A stretch of DNA of 7,853 bases, from NCBI GenBank assembly GCA_039936115.1, contig JBDTIZ010000038.1, positions 1 to 7,853 on the forward strand, given 5' to 3'. Numbering within the stretch: position 1 is the first letter of the stretch; each line of letters starts with the position of its first letter. Both the position numbers and the translations under genes were made by a program. The notes beneath the pieces were generated by a model. That model was not told the origin of the DNA, did no database searches, and was given only the letters and a program-made list of their open reading frames with translations. This document shows, one piece after another, positions 1-6,134 of the stretch. This DNA comes from DATIJJ01 sp039936115. Lineage in GTDB: Bacteria; Pseudomonadota; Gammaproteobacteria; DSM-16500.

Positions 1-552
1 GAAATCGAGCTGATCAAGCAAGCTAAAGTAGCAGGCTTACCGGTATTTGCCGAAACTACGCCGCATCATTTATTTCTGAATGAAACAGCATATTCAGATT
101 TAGGTGGCAGGGCAGTTGTGAACCCTCCCTTGAGAACTGAAGACCATCGCGCGGCTTTATTTCGAGCATTACGCGATGGCACGATTGATACGATAGGCTC
201 TGATCATGCGCCGCATCTCCCAACTGAAAAAGCCCTTCCCTATGGACAATGTCCTTCTGGCATGCCTGGTATTGAAACCACTTTGCCTCTACTGATTACG
301 GCGTTTCATGCGGGTTTAATTTCGTTGGAACGGATTATTTCACTGACTTGTACTACACCACGTGAAATATTCGGATTAGAAAAAAATGATGATATTGTTT
401 TGGTTGATTTAAATAAAACAAAAATGATTGATGAGAAAAATTTAAAAACCAAATGTGGATGGTCGGCGTTTGCGGGTAAAGTATTGCAGGGATGGCCGGT
501 TTATACAGTTTTGGATGGGTTGTTGTTTGAGTTGAGTAGGGATCAATTATAA
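1..552 (+). CDS. pyrC: Dihydroorotase, class I (C-terminal part, 5' end outside window)
   Basis: Dihydroorotase interconverts N-carbamoyl-aspartate and dihydroorotate in cytosolic de novo pyrimidine synthesis. The frame is open from base 1, so the true start lies upstream; the internal GTG at 118 is only the valine of a conserved block, not a start. The visible 183 residues hold family hallmarks of the amidohydrolase superfamily: TPHHL (fragment residues 20-24), NPPLR (41-45), the signature IGSDHAPH followed by TEK (65-77) with its catalytic Asp, GMPGIETTLPLL (88-98), and the C-terminal GWSAFAGKVLQGWPVYTVLDG block (153-173). These match class I (about 430-residue) enzymes, so a little over half of the protein is missing. 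No substitution is seen at the signature. An allantoinase or a non-catalytic PyrC-like paralogue is possible, but the intact SDHAPH block argues for an active dihydroorotase. Confidence 0.93.
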   Translation, partial: EIELIKQAKVAGLPVFAETTPHHLFLNETAYSDLGGRAVVNPPLRTEDHRAALFRALRDGTIDTIGSDHAPHLPTEKALPYGQCPSGMPGIETTLPLLITAFHAGLISLERIISLTCTTPREIFGLEKNDDIVLVDLNKTKMIDEKNLKTKCGWSAFAGKVLQGWPVYTVLDGLLFELSRDQL

Positions 553-597
553 GATGCACCTCTTCTCCTCTCACGTTTTGTGTGCGAGGAGGGCATC
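553..597 (+). other. Imperfect hairpin directly after pyrC stop
   Basis: Immediately after the pyrC stop codon, GATGC (553-557) can pair with GCATC (593-597), CTCCTC (565-570) with GAGGAG (586-591), and CAC (572-574) with GTG (580-582) around a GTTTT loop. A 7-nt bulge sits on the left arm and a small internal loop near the top. The position suggests a 3'-end structure that stabilises the message or attenuates transcription. No run of T follows, so it is not a classical intrinsic terminator. Confidence 0.45.
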
Positions 598-671
598 TCC
601 AGTCAACTTAGCATCGGTTTAACTTGTAATACTACTATTGCCACGGTTACCATAGATATAGTCATGCTCAA

Positions 672-689
672 ATTATCAGGAAGGATAAT
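672..689 (+). promoter_or_regulatory. Dyad with Shine-Dalgarno in its loop, before the GGDEF gene
   Basis: ATTATC (672-677) and GATAAT (684-689) are perfect inverted repeats separated by AGGAAG (678-683). The Shine-Dalgarno sequence AGGAAGGA (678-685) lies in the loop and the first stem bases, 10 nt before the ATG at 696. It is a strong ribosome-binding site and fixes the start of the GGDEF gene. The stem is AT-rich and weak, so it could be a mild translational control element, an 18-bp operator dyad, or chance. Confidence 0.5.
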
Positions 690-695
690 CCGTCT

Positions 696-1922
696 ATGAA
701 AGACTGGAATGTACAAGGACAAAGTCACAATACTGATTTATCAGATGAGAATAAAGTTACAAATCTACTAGTTGCCCACTCATATCAACAATCAGTCATT
801 GGACAGTTCACGTCTTTTATCTGTGCACTTATATTATTTTTAGGTCTTTACACACCTAAGGAATCTAATACTCTCTTAATTAGCTGGTTCATTTTTTTTA
901 TTGTTGTAGCGCTAGGAAGAATTGGTTTAGCAAAAACATATGAACATACAAATAAATCTGAAGCAGAACTCAATACTTGGCGTACTCTTTTCATCTTAGG
1001 TTCATTGCTTGGAGGGATAGCATGGGGCATGACCGGCGGAGTATTATTTCAATTTGCGAATCCTACACAGCAAACATTAATTGTGTTGATCCTGGCGGGC
1101 GTTTCAGCTGGTGCCACCCCTTTATTAGCGGCAGAATTGAAAGCCGCGCTGGCTTTTCTTGTTCCAGCAATTTTTCCACTCATTATCCAATTATTAATTA
1201 AACCAGACCAAGGAATTTATTCTTTATTTAATATAGCGTTAATTACTTACTTTATTTATCTTATTGCAATCTCACGAAAAACAAATCATTTACTAAGGAA
1301 AACTATCGGATTGGAATTTGATAAAGTTAGTTTAGAAAATACTGTATCTGACATGCATATTAAATATGACAACCTAAAAGAGCAGCTCTTAAAAATGGAA
1401 TCGCATGATATGCTAACTGACTTACCTAATCGAAAATCATTTTCAGTTATTCTACTCGAAGCTGTTAAGCGTGCTGAAGCGATTCAGAAAAATATGTTAT
1501 TTATTTATATTAATTTAGATAATTTTAGGTTTGTGAATAATGCTTATGGCCATGAAGTTGGTGATGAACTGTTGAAAAAAATTGTGAAACGTCTTAAAGA
1601 TAATCTACGTGATACAGATATTTTTGTGCGTCTTGGTGGTGATGAATTAGGTATCATTCTAGAAAATGTTTCTGATGTTGACCGCATTAAAGCCATTGGC
1701 ATTCAAGTGTGTGAATTGATCGCTAAAAAATTCACAGAGAATGACCATATTATAAATATCAGTGCAAGTGTCGGTATTAGCTGTTATCCAGTGGATGGTA
1801 TTGACCCAGAAACATTATTGAAAAAAGCCGAAAGTTCTATGCAGTATGTCAAAGATCATGGCAAAAATAATTTTCGTAGCGGCCATACTGATGATGGTAA
1901 TAGATCACTGAAAATGGATTGA
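696..1922 (+). CDS. Membrane-anchored GGDEF protein (putative diguanylate cyclase)
   Basis: A 408-residue protein predicted to make, or bind, cyclic di-GMP at the inner membrane. Residues 1-35 are polar. Hydrophobic stretches at about 38-52, 60-77, 96-117, 125-146, 150-168 and 175-192 suggest six membrane helices forming an unnamed sensor module. A linker that is probably coiled coil (about 205-236) leads to one GGDEF domain (about 237-394). Seen there: the DMLTDLPNR entry motif (238-246), GHEVGD (285-290), the signature as GGDEL (314-318), and an intact product-inhibition site RDTD (305-308) at the standard spacing. Guanine-contacting N281 and D290 are kept. Two changes stand out: the first metal-binding Asp of the usual D-x-D-x-F-K is Asn (N273 in YINLDNFR), and the last signature residue is Leu. 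No EAL domain follows. It could be a weak cyclase or a c-di-GMP receptor. ATG 696 is supported by AGGAAGGA 10 nt upstream. The gene is monocistronic and converges on emrB. Confidence 0.92.
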   Translation: MKDWNVQGQSHNTDLSDENKVTNLLVAHSYQQSVIGQFTSFICALILFLGLYTPKESNTLLISWFIFFIVVALGRIGLAKTYEHTNKSEAELNTWRTLFILGSLLGGIAWGMTGGVLFQFANPTQQTLIVLILAGVSAGATPLLAAELKAALAFLVPAIFPLIIQLLIKPDQGIYSLFNIALITYFIYLIAISRKTNHLLRKTIGLEFDKVSLENTVSDMHIKYDNLKEQLLKMESHDMLTDLPNRKSFSVILLEAVKRAEAIQKNMLFIYINLDNFRFVNNAYGHEVGDELLKKIVKRLKDNLRDTDIFVRLGGDELGIILENVSDVDRIKAIGIQVCELIAKKFTENDHIINISASVGISCYPVDGIDPETLLKKAESSMQYVKDHGKNNFRSGHTDDGNRSLKMD

Positions 1923-1932
1923 CTTCTGAGAT

Positions 1933-3462
1933 TTATTCACCCACCACTGTCTCACCCGAGGTCACAAACGGTGGCTTAGTCAGCCAAGTGAAAATCAGCA
2001 GACTTAGGAAAATCCAACCGGATAACCAAAAGCAATCATTTGTCGACAGCATATACGCTTGATTTGTAATAACTCTGACAAGTTGTTCATAACTTGATAA
2101 TCCGTGAAAGCCTAATGTTTGCAATTGCTTAACACTTTCAACACTCTCTGGATTGAAATTTGTAATATATTCGGTTAGTTGGCTATGATGAAATGCTTCA
2201 CGATTGTCCCACACAGTGACGCTTAACGATGTACCAAAACTACCGCCTAAGATTCGAAAAAAATTCGCGAGTCCTAATGCGCTAGCAATTCGTTCGGGTG
2301 GCAAACCGGAAATCACGACCGAGATAAGCGGCGTGAAAAAAAATGCGATTCCGAATCCTTGCACAAACCGCGGTTCGACCAGTTGCAAAAAACTTACTGA
2401 CGTGTTGAAAGTAGCGCTCCAGAATGAGACCAGTGCAAAAAAAATGAAAGATAGGCTTATCACAAACCGCAGATCGAATCGATTCATATAGATTCCCACA
2501 AAAGGAGAAATCAATAATGGAATGATTCCGATAGGTGCAGCAGCAATTCCTGCCCAAGTGGGTGTGTAACCCATTTGTGTTTGCAGCCAGAGGGGAAAAA
2601 TGACGATGTTTGCAAAAAACACGAGATAACCAAAACTTAATGCAATAGTTCCCATGGAAAAATTTCGTCGTGCAAATAAAGTGAGATCTACAATCGGATG
2701 TTTTTCTGTTAATTCCCAGGCAATTAAGAAACTGATTGCAACGAAAGACACTATACCCAAAGTGACGATGACTGATGAATTAAACCAATCTAGATCTTTA
2801 CCATTATCTAAAAGGATTTGTATAGCGCCGACACCAACAACGAGCAATATCAAACCAACAATATCCATCGGTAGTTTACAGATAGGTGTTTCACGTTTAG
2901 ATAACAGTAGCCAAGTGACCACGGCGGAAAAAATGCCAACCGGAATATTAATGTAAAAAATCCACGGCCAACTGTAATTATCTGTAATCCAGCCACCTAA
3001 AATAGGTCCGAAAATAGGCGCGACGACGGCAGTCATCGCCCATAAAGAAATCGCCAAACTTTTTTTATCCGGCGGAAAATTAGACATCAAAAGACTTTGC
3101 GACAATGGAATCATTGGCCCAGCTGCTACGCCTTGTAAAACGCGGAAAACAACTAACATAGATAAGTTTTCAGAGATACCACACAATATGGACGCTGTAG
3201 TAAATAAAATTATTGAGGATACAAATAATCTCACCTCACCAAAGCGTCTCGCCAACCAGCCAGTTAGCGGTAGCATAATCGCTGTACTGACAGAAAATGA
3301 AGTAATAACCCAAGTACCTTGATTTGAGCTAACGCCAAGATCGCCCGCAATCGGTGGAATAGCCACGTTTGCGATAGATGTATCTAACACAACCATAAAA
3401 ATGCCGAGCGAAAGTGAGAGTGTGAGTAAAACTAAAGTAGGTCCGGTAAAGGGTTTATGCAT
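1933..3462 (-). CDS. emrB: EmrB-type multidrug efflux transporter (MFS, DHA2 family, 14 helices)
   Basis: The inner-membrane proton-drug antiporter of an EmrAB-type tripartite pump. At 509 residues it has the usual length for the 14-helix DHA2 family. Family motifs seen: LDTSIANVAIP in helix 1 (26-36, with D27), motif A as GWLARRFGEVRLF (68-80), motif B as RVLQGVAAGP (107-116, with R107), motif C as APIFGPILGG (148-157), and the conserved late segment WDNREAFHHSQL (418-429) typical of EmrB. The product normally expels hydrophobic compounds, uncouplers, fatty acids or antibiotics; the substrate cannot be read from sequence. It is the third gene of the operon: its ATG lies inside the end of emrA (8-nt overlap), with only a weak GGTG upstream, so translation is probably coupled to emrA. 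The stop (1933-1935) is 10 bp from the end of the convergent GGDEF gene, which leaves no room for a separate terminator. Confidence 0.95.
   Translation of the reverse strand: MHKPFTGPTLVLLTLSLSLGIFMVVLDTSIANVAIPPIAGDLGVSSNQGTWVITSFSVSTAIMLPLTGWLARRFGEVRLFVSSIILFTTASILCGISENLSMLVVFRVLQGVAAGPMIPLSQSLLMSNFPPDKKSLAISLWAMTAVVAPIFGPILGGWITDNYSWPWIFYINIPVGIFSAVVTWLLLSKRETPICKLPMDIVGLILLVVGVGAIQILLDNGKDLDWFNSSVIVTLGIVSFVAISFLIAWELTEKHPIVDLTLFARRNFSMGTIALSFGYLVFFANIVIFPLWLQTQMGYTPTWAGIAAAPIGIIPLLISPFVGIYMNRFDLRFVISLSFIFFALVSFWSATFNTSVSFLQLVEPRFVQGFGIAFFFTPLISVVISGLPPERIASALGLANFFRILGGSFGTSLSVTVWDNREAFHHSQLTEYITNFNPESVESVKQLQTLGFHGLSSYEQLVRVITNQAYMLSTNDCFWLSGWIFLSLLIFTWLTKPPFVTSGETVVGE
3455..3462 (-). 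promoter_or_regulatory. emrA-emrB 8-nt overlap
   Basis: On the minus strand ATGCATAA contains the emrB start and the emrA stop in different frames. Preceded by only a weak GGTG before an A-rich stretch, emrB initiation probably depends on translation of emrA, which would keep adaptor and transporter amounts linked. Confidence 0.75.
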
Positions 3463-4657
3463 TTTTTTTCACCGTCAAAAAAACGTCGGGCGAAGTAGTT
3501 TTCATTATGGTATCAATCATTTGATCCGCTTCTGCATACTGATCAGCATAGACAGAAGTGGTATAAATCGGTTTTGCATCAATGACCATAGGCAATAAAT
3601 GGCCACTCAAATCGCGAGTATAAGTCGTCACGCGCATGGATAATCCTAAGCGCAACGGGTTATATTTTAATTCATTTGGATCTAACGCAATTCTGACGGG
3701 TAATCGTTGCACGATCTTGATCCAGTTTCCCGTTGCATTTTGCGGTGGTAATAATGCAAACGTACTACCCGTTCCTGGGCTTAACCCGACGACGGTGCCG
3801 TGAAATTTTAATCCGCCAAGCGCATCGGCGGTTAACGTTGCAGGTTGACCAATACGTATTCGACGCAGCTGTGATTCTTTATAATTGGCATCTATCCAGA
3901 CTTCTTTTAATGGAATAATTGCCAGCATCCACGTCGAAGGATCAACTTGTTGACCTACCTCTACATTACGTTTAGCGATATAACCCATCACCGGTGCAAC
4001 AATGGTGGTTCGTTGTAAGTTTAAATAAGCTGTTTTGAAATTTGTTTTGGCTTGTATGACTAGCGGATGCTGATAAAGATGGGTGTTTTCAACCAAAGCA
4101 AGCGCACTGCCTAACTTATGCGAAGCAATATCATATTGTGCTGATGCAGCATCCAGCGAGGTGCGGTAGTGTTGCATTTCTTCACGTGAAATAGCTCGAT
4201 CGCCGACTAAGCCCGATCGTCGTTTGAAATCCAGTTGAGCCTTCACGAGATCAGCTTGTCGAATGATTAGCATGGATTGCGCCGCTGCTGCGTTTTCATA
4301 ATACTGTTTGACTTGACGAACGGTGACTGCCAATGCCGCCGAAGCGTGTTGAAACGCTATTTTTGCGTCTGTATCATCAAGTTTTATGAGAATTTGGCCA
4401 GTTTTAACCAAATGTGTATCATCTGTATTAATTGAAACAACAGTACCAGATATTTGTGGCATGAGTTTAACAATGTTGCCATTCACGTAAGCATCATCTG
4501 TGAAAATTTCAAGCCGTCCCCACACTAGCCAATAAATTACATAACCAATCGCTAGTAGCAAAAATATAACAGCCATCAGACTCAGAATCCGATTTCGTTT
4601 CAATCGGTTAGTATGTGTCTTCTCATGCTGGGGTGTTGAAATATTTTCTTCAACCAT
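3455..4657 (-). CDS. emrA: EmrA-type periplasmic adaptor (HlyD / membrane fusion protein family)
   Basis: The adaptor that links the EmrB transporter to the outer-membrane channel across the periplasm. At 400 residues it is close to E. coli EmrA (about 390). Order seen: a basic cytoplasmic N-terminus (to about 23), one membrane anchor (24-46), the first lipoyl half-motif (about 54-95, around DDAYVNGNIVKLMPQISGTV), a helical coiled-coil hairpin (about 98-215), the second lipoyl half (about 217-245, IVAPVMGYIAKRNVEVGQQV), then beta-barrel segments (about 252-345) including the EmrA-like GTGSTFALLPPQNATGNW (295-312). A 40-residue tail follows. Start ATG 4655-4657 is preceded by AAGGA (4663-4667, 5-nt spacing), which overlaps the stop codon of the upstream channel gene. 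Its 3' end carries an A8 tract (3462-3469 on the complement) just before the overlap with emrB. There are no missing domains. Confidence 0.95.
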   Translation of the reverse strand: MVEENISTPQHEKTHTNRLKRNRILSLMAVIFLLLAIGYVIYWLVWGRLEIFTDDAYVNGNIVKLMPQISGTVVSINTDDTHLVKTGQILIKLDDTDAKIAFQHASAALAVTVRQVKQYYENAAAAQSMLIIRQADLVKAQLDFKRRSGLVGDRAISREEMQHYRTSLDAASAQYDIASHKLGSALALVENTHLYQHPLVIQAKTNFKTAYLNLQRTTIVAPVMGYIAKRNVEVGQQVDPSTWMLAIIPLKEVWIDANYKESQLRRIRIGQPATLTADALGGLKFHGTVVGLSPGTGSTFALLPPQNATGNWIKIVQRLPVRIALDPNELKYNPLRLGLSMRVTTYTRDLSGHLLPMVIDAKPIYTTSVYADQYAEADQMIDTIMKTTSPDVFLTVKKNA

Positions 4658-4667
4658 ACCTATCCTT
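4658..4667 (-). promoter_or_regulatory. Ribosome-binding site of emrA overlapping the upstream stop codon
   Basis: On the minus strand AAGGA (4663-4667) precedes the emrA ATG by 5 nt and shares bases with the TAA stop (4666-4668) of the outer-membrane factor gene. The gene-to-gene gap is 8 nt. This fixes the emrA start and suggests that terminating ribosomes re-initiate on emrA. Confidence 0.7.
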
Positions 4668-6063
4668 AGGAATCTTGAAACTTGCCGCCTAATGCTTTAA
4701 CCAACGCTATAACTGCTTGTTGACGTTGCGTTTGTAATTGTATTTGTAACGTTTGTTGTTCTAGTAAAATGCTTTTTGCTCTCAGCACATCGGTATAGTC
4801 AACTATACCATGATGGAAACGAGAAGATGTAAGTTTTACGTTATTTTCCATGGATCTAACGGCACTCGATTGCGCGGTTAATTCAGAGTCTCTAGCGTGT
4901 AAGATCGATAATTGATCTGCTGTTTGACGTAAGGCAACCAAAATTGTTTGATTGTATTGTGTTACGGCTTCATCAAACGCCGCATATTGCACGCCTAAGT
5001 TTGCGCGTCGTTTTCCGGCATCAAAGATGGGTAAATCAATTGCCGCCCCAGCTATATAGTCCTGGCTTGATGGTTCAAACAATTTATTCAGGCCAAAACT
5101 TTGCATGCTAAAGATTGCTTGTAGATTAATGTTGGGAAAAAATCTTGCTTTTGCAGCGTTTACTTCATGTGCATAAACTTCCATTTCAGAACGTGCTGCT
5201 AACACATCGGGTCGCTGCGCCAATAGATTGGCTGGGATAACACGTGGAATCGTTAAGCGTCGTTGATGGAAGCTAACCGTATCAACATGGCTGACTAACG
5301 CGTTTTTGCCCATTAAAACGGCAAGCTGATGCTGCGATAACGCCACTGCTTCCCGATAACTGGATACTCTTATTTTAGCTTTTTGAAGATCCGTATTGGC
5401 AAGTGTGAGTGGAATTTCTGAAGCAATATCATTTTGGGTGCGATCTTTAATGATATTGAAGGTGGCTGAACGCTCTTGTAATATTTTTTGCGCTAAAGAT
5501 AATTGCAAAAGATTACTTTGCAATTGTAAATAAGTCGTAGCTAATGCAGTTGTCAATACCAATCGGGTTGCCAAAACATTCGCGCGAGCAAATTCAGCTT
5601 GACTCATTTTTGCAGCGAATGTTTCCCGATTTTTGCCCCAAAAGTCGAATTCATAATTAAAATTAAGACCCACTACACCTTGGGTAAATGTGTTGCCACC
5701 AAAAGGTGGGGGAAAGAATGTATTCGCAGTAAATTTTCTGCGAGCAACACTTGCATTTGCATCAATTGCAGGCCAGAGTGATGCATTAGTACCCGCAGCA
5801 ATTTGTTGTGCAAATCTAACGCGACTTTCTGCATTTTGTAAAGTAGGAGAGTCATTGAGTGCAACATCAATCAAATGATTGAGTGCTGGATCTTTTAATA
5901 TTCGCCACCAGTCTTGGCTGGTTGATTTTTGACTGCGCGTGTAATGATGGTGAGTTGATAAAACTGTATTGTCTAGAGGCGTTGTCTGATTATGCAGATC
6001 AGCATAGTTTGCACAGCTGATAAGGCTAAGAAGGCAGCATGTATAAAATAAATATAACCTCAA
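4666..6063 (-). CDS. Outer-membrane factor lipoprotein of the efflux pump (NodT/OprM family)
   Basis: A TolC-like outer-membrane channel, first gene of the pump operon and partner of the downstream EmrA and EmrB. From the start chosen here it has 465 residues, usual for the family. MRLYLFYTCCLLSLISC is a lipoprotein signal peptide: lipobox LISC, acylated Cys17, and Ala at +2, compatible with outer-membrane sorting. Two OEP repeats follow, marked by DWWRILKDPALNHLIDVAL near the start, FNYEFDFWGKNR in the first repeat, and LLAQRPDVLAARSEMEVYAHEVNAAKARFFPNI in two conserved segments of the second. There is no ATG at the 5' end. I chose TTG at 6061-6063 because AAGGA (6071-6075) sits 7 nt upstream and the result is a compact lipoprotein signal. 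The frame stays open to another TTG at 6112-6114 (482 residues), but that lies upstream of the likely transcription start and would put 17 extra residues before the signal. ATT at 6064-6066 is a further, less likely, start. Confidence 0.93.
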   Translation of the reverse strand: MRLYLFYTCCLLSLISCANYADLHNQTTPLDNTVLSTHHHYTRSQKSTSQDWWRILKDPALNHLIDVALNDSPTLQNAESRVRFAQQIAAGTNASLWPAIDANASVARRKFTANTFFPPPFGGNTFTQGVVGLNFNYEFDFWGKNRETFAAKMSQAEFARANVLATRLVLTTALATTYLQLQSNLLQLSLAQKILQERSATFNIIKDRTQNDIASEIPLTLANTDLQKAKIRVSSYREAVALSQHQLAVLMGKNALVSHVDTVSFHQRRLTIPRVIPANLLAQRPDVLAARSEMEVYAHEVNAAKARFFPNINLQAIFSMQSFGLNKLFEPSSQDYIAGAAIDLPIFDAGKRRANLGVQYAAFDEAVTQYNQTILVALRQTADQLSILHARDSELTAQSSAVRSMENNVKLTSSRFHHGIVDYTDVLRAKSILLEQQTLQIQLQTQRQQAVIALVKALGGKFQDS

Positions 6064-6070
6064 AATGGTT

Positions 6071-6075
6071 TCCTT
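6071..6075 (-). promoter_or_regulatory. Shine-Dalgarno that decides the outer-membrane factor start
   Basis: AAGGA on the minus strand lies 7 nt upstream of TTG 6061-6063, which begins a lipoprotein signal peptide. No comparable site precedes the more upstream in-frame TTG at 6112-6114. The predicted transcript starts near 6087, between the two candidates, and also favours the downstream TTG. Confidence 0.6.
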
Positions 6076-6080
6076 ACCAA

Positions 6081-6108
6081 TAGACAATAAGTGATTATAC
6101 AATAGAAT
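6081..6108 (+). promoter_or_regulatory. Sigma70-like promoter of the GH18-mltA operon
   Basis: TAGACA (6081-6086; five of six bases match TTGACA), a 16-bp spacer, and TAGAAT (6103-6108; five of six match TATAAT). The start would be near 6115, leaving a leader of about 20 nt with the Shine-Dalgarno AGGGAG (6121-6126) 8 nt before ATG 6135. This element overlaps the -10 of the divergent efflux operon promoter. Confidence 0.55.
6094..6099 (-). promoter_or_regulatory. -10 box of the efflux operon promoter
   Basis: A perfect TATAAT on the minus strand (ATTATA at 6094-6099 on the plus strand). Transcription would start near 6087, giving a leader of about 24 nt with the Shine-Dalgarno at 6071-6075. 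No good -35 hexamer is found 16-18 bp upstream, so the promoter may be weak or need an activator. It lies inside the spacer of the opposing promoter. Confidence 0.55.
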
Positions 6109-6134
6109 AAGCAAGAAATCAGGGAGAAGATGCG

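Larger units (their letters stand above)
6078..6111. repeat. Near-direct repeat across the divergent promoters
   Basis: CAATAGACAATAAG (6078-6091) and CAATAGAATAAG (6100-6111) are the same sequence apart from a CA insertion. They begin 22 bp apart, about two helical turns. One copy covers the -35 and the other the -10 of the plus-strand promoter, with the minus-strand -10 between them. A regulator binding as a tandem pair could control both operons. The stretch is AT-rich and the copies contain the promoter hexamers, so part of the similarity could be coincidental. Confidence 0.45.

Noticed and set aside
118..552. Dihydroorotase read as a complete short protein from GTG 118
   Set aside because: The same frame is open to base 1 and encodes conserved TPHHL upstream; the GTG codes for the Val before NPPLR.
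638..662. TTGCCA (638-643) with TATAGT (657-662) as promoter of the GGDEF gene
   Set aside because: The 13-bp spacer is too short for a sigma70 promoter.
1941..1974. CCACC / GGTGG inverted repeat at the end of emrB as a terminator
   Set aside because: The 5-bp arms are separated by a 24-nt loop and no T run follows in either direction.
2204..2491. Plus-strand open frame inside emrB
   Set aside because: It is a shadow of a strongly motif-bearing minus-strand transporter gene, with low-complexity basic content and no recognisable domain.
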